Origin: an uncultured Corynebacterium sp.
GTDB lineage: Bacteria > Actinomycetota > Actinomycetes > Mycobacteriales > Mycobacteriaceae
Direction: 5' to 3'
Length of the DNA: 27,738 nt
NCBI RefSeq assembly: GCF_946221155.1
Contig: NZ_CAMIAN010000030.1
Span: 1 to 27,738 of the forward strand
Shown: positions 16,792-23,900 of the stretch, piece by piece
Layout: every line of letters begins with the position of its first letter
Numbering within the stretch: position 1 is the stretch's first letter
The notes under the pieces: model-generated
Database searches by the model: none
What the model was told of the DNA's origin: nothing
The model's input: the letters and a program-made list of their open reading frames with translations, nothing else
Position numbers and translations under genes: made by a program

Positions 16792-16839
16792 CCCCAGACT
16801 AGCCCCAGACTAGCCCCAGACTAGCCCCAGACTAGCCCT
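16785..16839. repeat. Five 11-bp tandem repeats (AGACTAGCCCC) between convergent genes
   Basis: Four exact copies of AGACTAGCCCC and a fifth ending in CCCT start at the end of hisN and fill the gap to the convergent dehydrogenase gene. Each contains CTAG. Because 11 is not a multiple of 3, the repeat places TAG stops in all frames of both strands. Confidence 0.95.
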
Positions 16840-16843
16840 GGCC

Positions 16844-18367
16844 TTAAACGTCTAGCGCCAAGTACACAGTGTCGAGGTACTCCTCGATCCCCTCGAAGCC
16901 ACCCTCGCGGCCTAGTCCGGACTGCTTCACGCCGCCGAACGGAGCCGACGCATCCGATAGCGCGCCGCGGTTCACACCGACCATGCCGGCCTCCATGCGC
17001 TCGGCAAAGCGCAGAGTCTTCTTCATATCCTCGCCCATCACATAACCAGCCAGACCGAACACGGTATCGTTGGCGACTCGCAAAGCCTCCTCATCGCTGG
17101 AGACGCGCTGTACGGCCGCGACGGGACCAAAGATCTCCTGGTTAGCGATCTCAAACTGTGGCGTCACGCCCGTAAGCACCGTGGCGGGATACCAGAAACC
17201 ATTCGGATCCAGGTCAGGGTGCGTCTCCCCCAGCTTCTCCAGGGCCTCGTTTCCGCCGAGGGCAACGTGTGCACCCTCCTCGACCGCCTTGGCCACCATG
17301 TCGCGCACCCCATCACGCTGCTCCTGGCTGACCAGCGGCCCCATAGTCGATTTCGGATCGGTTCCCGGCCCCATCACGAACTCGCCCATCTTCTGCACTA
17401 GCCCGGCCTCGAAATCTTCGGCCAGGGACTCGTGGACGATGAAGCGGTTCGCGGCCACACAAACCTGACCCGCGCCACGCATCTTCGCCGCAATGGCCTG
17501 CTCCACGGCCTTGTCCACGTCCGCGTGCTCCAGCACAACAAAAGGCGCGTTACCGCCGAGCTCCAGGGACGTGCGGATCGTCTTCTGCGCCGCAGTGGCG
17601 GCCAGCGCCTGGCCGACCTCCGTGGAACCCGTGAAAGTCAGCTTGCGCAGGCGATCATCGTCCAAGAGGGCGGATACGCGGCGCGCCGATGACGTCGGCA
17701 ACACCTGGAACACCCCATCCGGAATGCCCGCAATGCGCCCCAGCTCTGCGAAATAGAGCATCGTCAGCGGAGTCAGCTGCGCCGGCTTGGCAATCACAGT
17801 GCAGCCTGCCGCAAGCGCCGGCGCCAGCTTGCGGGTCACCATCGCCAGTGGGAAGTTCCACGGGGTAATCGCCAGCACCGGCCCCACCGGACGGTGTGTA
17901 GTCACGATGCGCCCGGTGCCCGCCGGAGCCACGCGATACTCGCCAGCGATAGCAGCCGCCCGCTCGCTAAACCAGCGCAGGTACTCGGCGGCATAGGTCA
18001 CCTCACCCTTGGAATCCGGCAGTGCGCGCCCCAGCTCCAGGGACTGCAGAGCCGCCAGCTGATCCGCGTGCTCATGCACCAGATCGAACAGCCGACGCAA
18101 CAGCTCGGAACGCTCCCGCGGGGTGGATTCAGCCCAATCTGCCTGAACTTCCACGGCCTTATCCATGGCCTCCTGCGCATCATCCTCTGTTGCCGCGGCG
18201 ACATCGGCGAAAGGCTTCCCCGTGGCGGCGTCAATAACCGAAATAGTTTCACCGGCAGATCCAGCGCGCCAGGCCCCACCTAAGAACAAGCCCGTGGGCA
18301 CCTCGAAGGAAAGCCCCGCAGCCTGAAGAGTGGTGCTGAATTCAGAAGGAATGTTGAGTGAAGTCAT
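16844..18367 (-). CDS. gabD: Succinate-semialdehyde dehydrogenase (GabD-like aldehyde dehydrogenase)
   Basis: The enzyme probably oxidises succinate semialdehyde to succinate with NAD(P)+, the last step of 4-aminobutyrate breakdown. The protein is 507 residues from the ATG at 18367 (MTSLNIPSEF). Aldehyde dehydrogenase motifs are complete: PWNFP (169-173, oxyanion Asn171), FTGSTEVG (245-252), general base Glu269 in LELGGNAPF, catalytic Cys303 in GQVCVAANRF, EIFGPV (411-416) and the C-terminal APFGGVKQSGLGREGG (475-490). The spacing and the last motif fit the GabD/SSADH subgroup, but related semialdehyde dehydrogenases cannot be excluded. It is convergent with hisN and divergent from pgi (145 bp). 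No gabT is next to it. Confidence 0.85.
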   Translation of the reverse strand: MTSLNIPSEFSTTLQAAGLSFEVPTGLFLGGAWRAGSAGETISVIDAATGKPFADVAAATEDDAQEAMDKAVEVQADWAESTPRERSELLRRLFDLVHEHADQLAALQSLELGRALPDSKGEVTYAAEYLRWFSERAAAIAGEYRVAPAGTGRIVTTHRPVGPVLAITPWNFPLAMVTRKLAPALAAGCTVIAKPAQLTPLTMLYFAELGRIAGIPDGVFQVLPTSSARRVSALLDDDRLRKLTFTGSTEVGQALAATAAQKTIRTSLELGGNAPFVVLEHADVDKAVEQAIAAKMRGAGQVCVAANRFIVHESLAEDFEAGLVQKMGEFVMGPGTDPKSTMGPLVSQEQRDGVRDMVAKAVEEGAHVALGGNEALEKLGETHPDLDPNGFWYPATVLTGVTPQFEIANQEIFGPVAAVQRVSSDEEALRVANDTVFGLAGYVMGEDMKKTLRFAERMEAGMVGVNRGALSDASAPFGGVKQSGLGREGGFEGIEEYLDTVYLALDV

Positions 18368-18512
18368 ACTCCCACATATACGCGCCTTTCCGAGGCAGGC
18401 TTGCAGACCGCCGTTCTGGCTACCGTGCAGGGTCCTCACAGACCGCTACGCGCCTACAGCTTTTCCACTACCGTGGACAGTGAAAATTGCAGCGACGAAA
18501 AGGAGCCCAGCT

Positions 18513-20216
18513 GTGCCTATGCCACAACAACGCGAAGCCGCACAAAAGACACGGGAATGGAAGAAGCTCACCGAATACGCCGACGCAACGCGCGGCACCC
18601 AACTGCGAGAGCTCTTCACCGAACAGCCGGGACGCTCCAGCGACATGACCTACAACGTAGGCCCGTTGCATGTAGACCTGTCGAAGAACCTCATCGACGA
18701 GCGCGGACTCCGCCTGCTGCTGGATCTGGCACGTGCCCGCGGCCTGGAGGACTACCGCAGCGCCATGTTCGACGGCGAGCACATCAACACCACCGAGGAC
18801 CGTGCCGTGCTACACACCGCGCTGTGCATCCCGGTCGACCGGGAGTTCAGCATCCCAGTTGGAGCCGACGAGACGCAGGACGTCGCCGCCGACGTACACG
18901 CAGTGCTGGGCCGCATGCGCGACTTCGCCAAGGCGCTCCGCTCCGGCTCCTGGCAGGGCGTAACCGGGCACACCATCAAGCACGTTGTGAACATTGGCAT
19001 CGGAGGCTCCGACCTCGGCCCGGCGATGGCCGCACAAGCACTGCGCCCCTATATGACGGCCGGCATTGCACCGCATTTTATCTCCAACATCGACCCCGCA
19101 GACGTGGCCAGCACTCTCGATGGGCTGGATGCTGAGTCCACGCTGTTCGTCATCGCCTCCAAGACCTTCACCACCTCGGAGACCCTGGCCAACGCTCACG
19201 CCGCACGCCGTTGGCTGCTGCGCAACCTCGCCGACGTAGGCGTAGACGTCGAGGGGGAGGACGCGATCCGCGACATCACCGCCAAGCACTTCGTGGCCGT
19301 CTCCACCGCTGCGGAAAAGGTGCAAGACTTCGGTATCGACACGAAGAACATGTTCGAGTTCTGGGACTGGGTAGGCGGCCGCTACTCCGTGGATTCCGCA
19401 ATTGGTCTGTCGCTGATGGCCGCCATTGGGCCACAGGATTTCATGCGTTTCCTGGAGGGCTTCCACGAGGTAGACGACCACTTCCGCACCGAGCCGCTGG
19501 AAATGAACATTCCGGTGCTGATGGGCATGCTGGGCGTGTGGTACACCGACTTCCTAGATGCGCAGTCGCACGCGGTGCTGCCGTATTCCGAGGACATGGC
19601 GCGCTTCCCCGCCTACCTGCAGCAGCTGACGATGGAATCCAACGGTAAGTCCGTGCAGCTGGACGGCAGCCCGGTGGAGGTTCCATCCGGCGAGATCTAC
19701 TGGGGCGAGCCCGGCACGAACGGCCAGCACGCTTTCTTCCAGCTGCTGCACCAGGGCACGCACCTGGTTCCGGCTGACTTCATTGGCTTCGTCAACCCCC
19801 ACGACGATGCCGTTGCCGCCGACGGGACAACCAGCATGCACGACATGTTGATGTCCAACTTCTTCGCCCAGACCCGCGTGCTGGCCTTCGGCAAGAACGC
19901 TGAGGAGCTGCAGGAGGAGGGCGTGACCCCCGAGCTGATCCCGCACAAAGTGATGCCCGGTAACCGCCCGACCACCACCATCCTGGCCAACAAGCTGACC
20001 CCGAAGACGCTGGGTGCGCTGATCGCACTGTACGAGCACATTGTCTTCGTGCAGGGCGTGATCTGGGGCATCAATAGCTTTGACCAGTGGGGTGTCGAGC
20101 TCGGCAAGAAGCAGGCAAACGCGCTGTTGCCTGCGGTTACTGGTAAGGAGCGTAGTGACGCCGGCGACTCCTCCACCGACGACCTCATCGCCTACTACCG
20201 TCAGCACCGGGGCTAG
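18513..20216 (+). CDS. pgi: Glucose-6-phosphate isomerase
   Basis: Pgi interconverts glucose-6-phosphate and fructose-6-phosphate. The protein is 567 residues. Family signatures are DWVGGRYSVDSAIGLS (285-300) and GVIWGINSFDQWGVELGK (515-532). The phosphate-binding IGIGGSDLGP (161-170) and SKTFTTSET (216-224) are present, as are catalytic candidates in TMESNGK (Glu375), GTNGQHAFFQ (His406) and Lys532. I chose the GTG at 18513 because AGGAG lies 7 bases upstream; the ATG at 18519 would be 13 bases away. It stands alone, divergent from the aldehyde dehydrogenase gene, and no strong terminator follows directly. Confidence 0.97.
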   Translation: MPMPQQREAAQKTREWKKLTEYADATRGTQLRELFTEQPGRSSDMTYNVGPLHVDLSKNLIDERGLRLLLDLARARGLEDYRSAMFDGEHINTTEDRAVLHTALCIPVDREFSIPVGADETQDVAADVHAVLGRMRDFAKALRSGSWQGVTGHTIKHVVNIGIGGSDLGPAMAAQALRPYMTAGIAPHFISNIDPADVASTLDGLDAESTLFVIASKTFTTSETLANAHAARRWLLRNLADVGVDVEGEDAIRDITAKHFVAVSTAAEKVQDFGIDTKNMFEFWDWVGGRYSVDSAIGLSLMAAIGPQDFMRFLEGFHEVDDHFRTEPLEMNIPVLMGMLGVWYTDFLDAQSHAVLPYSEDMARFPAYLQQLTMESNGKSVQLDGSPVEVPSGEIYWGEPGTNGQHAFFQLLHQGTHLVPADFIGFVNPHDDAVAADGTTSMHDMLMSNFFAQTRVLAFGKNAEELQEEGVTPELIPHKVMPGNRPTTTILANKLTPKTLGALIALYEHIVFVQGVIWGINSFDQWGVELGKKQANALLPAVTGKERSDAGDSSTDDLIAYYRQHRG

Positions 20217-20318
20217 CGATTAGCTGGGGCGGGCTCTTCGCTACACGCCGGGCCTGTTCTGCCTGGCCCTGCACCCCGGCCTCTGATCTGAACCTGTCTC
20301 CGGTCTGTCCGACCCTAG

Positions 20319-20473
20319 AATGTCGGAAACGTTGCACTTCCGTAAGGCAAATGTCGGAAAAGTTGCAAAACGTTCTTGCAAACTATTTCCACCTACACAT
20401 AAGGGCAGGTCAGGAGGCTTTAGAGGTGGAACAGGTGGCGTCGATAAAAAAGAAATGCAACATTTCCGACATT
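20319..20473. repeat. Three copies of an 18-bp motif AATGTCGGAAANGTTGCA
   Basis: Copies lie at 20319-20336 (plus), 20350-20367 (plus, 31 bp on, about three helical turns) and 20456-20473 (minus). They differ only at the central N (C, A or T). The second and third copies form an inverted pair 124 bp across. They could be operators for a regulator or the ends of a small non-autonomous element. No target-site duplication is obvious. Confidence 0.85.
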
Positions 20474-20515
20474 TTGCTTTTTACTGAACGAGTTCTCCAG
20501 AAAGGAATACTCCTC

Positions 20516-20545
20516 GTGAAGATTCGCAAGACTTTAGCAGTCTAG
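20516..20545 (+). CDS. Possible 9-residue leader peptide (MKIRKTLAV)
   Basis: GTG AAG ATT... encodes MKIRKTLAV and stops. AAAGGA lies 9 bases upstream, a good ribosome site. The peptide looks like the positively charged start of a signal peptide, so it may be the remnant of a lost secreted-protein gene, or a leader ORF ahead of the terminator at 20592. It could also be chance. Confidence 0.3.
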   Translation: MKIRKTLAV

Positions 20546-20591
20546 CCATCGGGCAAAACCCACTGTGGGCAGTGAGTTCTAGATAACGAAA

Positions 20592-20623
20592 CTAAGGCTC
20601 CCCGCTAATGCGGGGAGCCTTAG
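20592..20623. terminator. Strong bidirectional terminator
   Basis: A perfect 14-bp stem (CTAAGGCTCCCCGC and its complement) has a TAAT loop. T-rich tails follow on both strands (TGCGTTT on plus, TTTCGTT on minus). It ends the secreted-protein gene pair on the minus strand and could end any transcript from the motif cluster on the plus strand. Confidence 0.92.
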
Positions 20624-20675
20624 TGCGTTTAAACGAAGTTAGCCGTTCAGATCAGAGATCCGTTCGGAGAACAGA

Positions 20676-21407
20676 CTAGAACAGGCCCTTGGTCGGCTTG
20701 TGCATAACGTCGGTGGTGGTGACCTCACGGGAGTCGACGTTCTGGTCGTTAGAGGTGGACTTGTCCTCTTCCAGACGACCGGTCTGGGTGACGGTGATGT
20801 AGTTCTCCAGGCGACCCAGCTTGGTCTTGCCATCGCCGAAGTTCAGGTTTGCCAGCAGCTGGGAATCACCCGGGTTGACCGGGTTGGACAGGGTGACCTC
20901 GAAGCTACGGACGGACTTATCCTTGTCGAAGCCCAGGTCACGGGTGTATGCACCGTTGAACCAGCCCGGGGTGATCAGGCGGTCAACACCCTTCGGTCCC
21001 TTCTCGGTGTGCACGTCAATGCGGAAAGTGGTGGCCGGGAAGTCCTGGTAGTAGGTCTCGGAGCCAACATTCTTGGCGGAGATGGAAACCAGGCCAGCGA
21101 AGCCAGCAGCCTTGCCAGCGGCGACGTGGATCTCAGGCTTCAGGTCGTACTTCTCACCAGACTGCTCAGCCTCGTCCTTGGCAGGCTTCTCGGCCTCGTC
21201 AGCGGACGGCTTCTCGGCTTCGTCAGCCGGAGCTTCGTCAGCGTCGGCGGCGGAAGCGTCAGCGGCGTCCGCGTTCTCAGCGACAGCAACGTCCTGGTTG
21301 AAACCAGGGTCGACAGCATCTTCGGCGAAAGCGTTGCCAGCGCCCGCGAAAGCGGTGGTCACGCCAATGGCAGCAGCGAGGGTCAGGGAAGCTGCGTTCT
21401 TCTTCAT
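20676..21407 (-). CDS. Secreted protein with acidic Ala/Glu/Lys/Pro linker, unknown function
   Basis: This 243-residue protein has an N-terminal signal peptide (MKKNAASLTL then a hydrophobic core, probable cleavage after AGNAFA at 28). A low-complexity acidic linker follows at about 43-86, with repeated ADEAEKP. The C-terminal domain at about 87-243 has alternating short beta-like stretches and no Cys, LPXTG motif or membrane anchor, so it should be released or loosely held at the envelope. The ATG at 21407 is preceded by AAGGAA 9 bases away; an upstream extension to 21449 has no ribosome site. It lies 112 bp downstream of another secreted-protein gene with a similar low-complexity segment. 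I do not recognise the domain; a beta-sandwich is a guess from the pattern. Confidence 0.8.
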   Translation of the reverse strand: MKKNAASLTLAAAIGVTTAFAGAGNAFAEDAVDPGFNQDVAVAENADAADASAADADEAPADEAEKPSADEAEKPAKDEAEQSGEKYDLKPEIHVAAGKAAGFAGLVSISAKNVGSETYYQDFPATTFRIDVHTEKGPKGVDRLITPGWFNGAYTRDLGFDKDKSVRSFEVTLSNPVNPGDSQLLANLNFGDGKTKLGRLENYITVTQTGRLEEDKSTSNDQNVDSREVTTTDVMHKPTKGLF

Positions 21408-21438
21408 GTGAGGGGGTTCCTTACTTAGTAGGGGCGGG

Positions 21439-21488
21439 CGAAGGGGCATAGCCTGCGAAAGCTAGGAGGGGTAGATCAAGCCCCTTCG
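21439..21488. other. Inverted repeat between the two secreted-protein genes
   Basis: CGAAGGGGC (21439-21447) and GCCCCTTCG (21480-21488) form a perfect 9-bp stem around a 32-base loop, which itself holds TAGC...GCTA. No T-run follows. It could be an attenuator or RNA-stability hairpin in the gene pair's transcript. Confidence 0.5.
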
Positions 21489-21519
21489 AACCTGCTGGAT
21501 ATTCTGCGTAATAGGAGGT

Positions 21520-22320
21520 TTATGCGTCGGCGTTCTCAGCCGGCTTTGCTTCGTCAGCTGGCTTCTCATCCGGCTTGTCGGCCGGCTTATCAGCGGGCTT
21601 CTCAGCATCCTCCGGCTTTGCCGGGACAGCAGAGTCAGCCGGGTTGCCGTAGAGCTTCACGTTGACCTGGTTCTTGATCGGGGTCAGAGCGGACCACGGG
21701 GTCGGGGTGGACCAGGTGCCGTTTGCCTTGCAGAACTGCTGGGTGCCGGTCATGTTGATGGTGCGGAAGCCGTAGGTGGCCTCGCCGGTGTGACCTGCCG
21801 GGACGTCGTACGGGCCGACCGTCTGACCAACGTTCCAGCTCAGGGAGTAGGAAGCCTCAGCGCCGATGGTCTTTGCCAGCTCGTAGGCGATGCCCACGCT
21901 ACCCTTGGCGTCCTTGGCGGAGCCTTCGCCGCCCAGGTTGACGCTGGTGGTCTCCGTGCGGTCACCCTTGATGCTGATGGAAATGGTCTGAGTCTTGGAC
22001 AGCTCCTGCGTCAGCGGGATGGTGTTCTTGGACTGGTTGGTGGCAGAGATGGTGCCAGCCGGGGTGAACTTGTCGTCGACCTTGTAGACGACGGTGCGGT
22101 AATCCTCACCGGAGTTGCATACCGGGTGCGGGTTCAGGACGTTGGCCTTGATGTGGTCGCTGCCGTGGGTGGTGTTGACGATCGGCAGGGTCGGGTTGAG
22201 CTTCGGGGTCTCCGGGTAGTGCTCTTCCTTGGTGATGGCAGATGCGGGGGATGCAACGGCTGCTGCGACGATGGCGGCGGCAGCGGCTGCACTTGCGCCG
22301 TTCTTCCACAGGTTCTTCAT
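21520..22320 (-). CDS. Secreted protein, possible beta-hairpin pore-forming type, unknown function
   Basis: This 266-residue protein has a signal peptide (MKNLWKNG then a long Ala/Val core, probable cleavage after SPASA at 28). The mature part has two Cys (68 and 197) that could form a disulfide. Between about 95 and 190 lies a Ser/Thr-rich region with alternating polar and hydrophobic residues (TQTISISIKG, TETTSVNLGG, SYSLSWNVG), then GPYDVPAGHTGEATYGF. This pattern recalls aerolysin/ETX-MTX2-type pore-forming proteins and Streptomyces secreted proteins of similar layout; it is an inference, not a recognised match. The C-terminal tail (about 226-266) is ADKPADKP-type low complexity, like the linker of the next protein. 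GAGGAG lies 8 bases before the ATG. Confidence 0.8.
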   Translation of the reverse strand: MKNLWKNGASAAAAAAIVAAAVASPASAITKEEHYPETPKLNPTLPIVNTTHGSDHIKANVLNPHPVCNSGEDYRTVVYKVDDKFTPAGTISATNQSKNTIPLTQELSKTQTISISIKGDRTETTSVNLGGEGSAKDAKGSVGIAYELAKTIGAEASYSLSWNVGQTVGPYDVPAGHTGEATYGFRTINMTGTQQFCKANGTWSTPTPWSALTPIKNQVNVKLYGNPADSAVPAKPEDAEKPADKPADKPDEKPADEAKPAENADA

Positions 22321-22582
22321 ATTTTGTGCTCCTCTTGCACGTCACTGGACGAAAATGCGCGCAAACTGGATGTTTTCCAGCTCGCACGGGCGGGGGCGCG
22401 TTGGTGATGCTGCGAGAATGCGCGCCGCCAGCCAAGGGGTTCTGCGAGATTTCGGCCAGGTGACTTTGGGTTTGAATCCGGTCTTAGGGGTGCCCTCCCC
22501 GGGTGCAGCGCGGCAGATTGCGAGAGCCGCTACACACCCAGGCTCTGAGTGACGAGATCTAACTCTAAACCCTCGAAACCAA

Positions 22583-22599
22583 GAATTGTTCGACAATTC
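22583..22599. promoter_or_regulatory. 17-bp palindrome, candidate operator
   Basis: GAATTGT-TCG-ACAATTC is a perfect inverted repeat about 260 bp upstream of the secreted-protein start. It is nested inside a second pair, AACTCTA (22561-22567) and TAGAGTT (22626-22632). The symmetry and size fit a dimeric repressor site; the regulator is unknown. Confidence 0.45.
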
Positions 22600-22959
22600 A
22601 GTGCCGTCATGCACCGGATTCAACCTAGAGTTCACCAACCCTTAATCCAATGTTCACCACAGGAGCCTTAGTCAAGACTTAGAGCGCCTCACAAAAGCCG
22701 TCGAAATGAGATTCATCCCCCAATGCATCGCTCGGAAGAATCTAGTTAGGTAACCCTTGCTCCGACCACTGAAAAACCCAGGCCGACACAACAGTCACTC
22801 CACCCGAGTTTCCCCATCCTTAAAAAATAAGAATCGCCAACTCTTTTGTTGGAGAAATTTTTAGAAAATCCCCTATGTCCCTTATACGTAACCCGAGCCT
22901 ACGTGAACTTTAGATGAACTCTCGCGACCTGCACTTTCTCTCTCAACAAATGTGTAACA

Positions 22960-22978
22960 TACCCCCTTTCAGGGGGTA
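22960..22978. promoter_or_regulatory. TACCCCC-TTTCA-GGGGGTA dyad: CsoR-like operator or lhr-nei terminator
   Basis: A 7-bp perfect inverted repeat with C and G tracts flanked by TA resembles CsoR-type copper/sulfur regulator operators. It lies about 77 bp downstream of the nei stop, so on the minus strand it may instead be a weak terminator (stem followed by TGTTACACATTTGTT). A 12-residue frame from the ATG at 22982 uses the GGGGG as a possible ribosome site but is too short to trust. Confidence 0.4.
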
Positions 22979-23054
22979 ACCATGACGGATAGTAGTCATC
23001 CTGCAGGCGGGGCTCACTAGCGAGCTTCCGTCCCCTCACCCGCCCCAAGAAATT

Positions 23055-23900
23055 TCATCGTCCCTGACAGTTGGGACACCACCAGATAATCCGCTCCAAC
23101 TCCGCCGAATCCAGATCCGGATCCCCGCCAGCCCAGCGCCCGCCCAGCGTCGCCTGCTGAATCGCCGCCCCGCACCGCCGGCACGCCTTACCCGCACGCC
23201 CGAACACCCAGTTGCTCCGCCCGGCCCTTCGGTCGCCGGTGAAGACGCGGTGTGGCTCAAGACGGTTGTCCCACATCACTCTTCGCGCCAGGTCGATTGT
23301 TTTTGTGACGCCCACTTCTCCCACCTGCCCCACCTTCACCTCCGGGTGCAGTCCCACCAGGAACATCACCTCGGCACGGTATTCGTTGCCGATCCCCGCC
23401 ACGTTCTTCTGGTCCAGTAGCGCGGCCCCCAGGGTTCTTTCCGGTCGTTGCATTATCCGTGCGATGGCCTCTTCCCTGCCGCCAGCTTCCCAATCCTCCG
23501 CCAGAATGTCCGGCCCCAGGTGCGCGATGACCTGCGGATAGTCTGCGAACTTAAATACCCGCACCAGGCCTAGATCGTGCCCCACGATCTCAATCTCCTC
23601 GCCACCAGGATGTTGGGGGCTAAAACGCAGCACGATGCGCGCACTATAACCGGGCCTGCGCCAGCGCTGCCCCGCGCGGTGAATCGCCCACACGCCTTCC
23701 ATCTTCAGGTGCGTGTGGATCACTCGGTCGCCAATGTGCATAAACAGGTGTTTGCCGTAGGGCCACACTCGTCGAACTTGTTCGCCGTCAAAGTTCACTG
23801 TGGCAAAACGAGGCACCCGGATATCCGTATGCCGCACCGTCCGACCCTTCATCCACTGCAACCGGTTGGAAAGCTGCAGGACAGAATCTCCCTCAGGCAC
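23055..23900 (-). CDS. nei: DNA glycosylase of the Fpg/Nei family (endonuclease VIII-like)
   Basis: Nei removes oxidised pyrimidines and cuts the DNA backbone in base-excision repair. The protein is 281 residues. It starts MPEGDS, which gives the catalytic Pro2 and Glu3 after Met removal. The conserved Lys is K50 (PYGKHLF), the helix-two-turn-helix contains KNVAGIGNEYRAE (165-177, Asn172), and a C-terminal zinc finger has Cys240, Cys243, Cys275 and Cys278. The start is GTG at 23900. It overlaps the lhr stop by 8 bases, so the two are translationally coupled. The same lhr-nei pairing occurs in mycobacteria, which supports the Nei2-type assignment over Fpg. Confidence 0.93.
   Translation of the reverse strand: MPEGDSVLQLSNRLQWMKGRTVRHTDIRVPRFATVNFDGEQVRRVWPYGKHLFMHIGDRVIHTHLKMEGVWAIHRAGQRWRRPGYSARIVLRFSPQHPGGEEIEIVGHDLGLVRVFKFADYPQVIAHLGPDILAEDWEAGGREEAIARIMQRPERTLGAALLDQKNVAGIGNEYRAEVMFLVGLHPEVKVGQVGEVGVTKTIDLARRVMWDNRLEPHRVFTGDRRAGRSNWVFGRAGKACRRCGAAIQQATLGGRWAGGDPDLDSAELERIIWWCPNCQGR

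Larger units (their letters stand above)
20217..20591. other. Intergenic region with motif cluster and tiny ORF
   Basis: This region between pgi and the terminator at 20592 is AT-richer than the genes after about 20310. It holds three copies of an 18-bp motif and a 9-codon ORF with a good ribosome site, described separately, plus a small CACTG-TGGG-CAGTG hairpin at 20561-20574. A longer frame (20351-20545) ends at the same stop but starts inside a motif copy and is not convincing. Nothing else was recognised. Confidence 0.6.
22321..23054. other. 734-bp intergenic region with several dyads
   Basis: No convincing gene was found on either strand. The region carries the upstream part of the secreted-protein gene (good ribosome site at its edge), a 17-bp palindrome at 22583, two GTTCACCA repeats 21 bp apart (22630 and 22651), several GTAAC half-sites (about 22747, 22884, 22954 and 22976) and a GC-rich dyad at 22960. 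No -10/-35 pair can be assigned with confidence. A CCAAC-TCTTTT-GTTGG hairpin lies near 22840. Confidence 0.6.

Noticed and set aside
20351..20545. 64-residue frame downstream of pgi
   Set aside because: Its ATG lies inside one copy of the 18-bp motif, it has no ribosome site, and its composition is not protein-like. Only the last nine codons have a good start signal.
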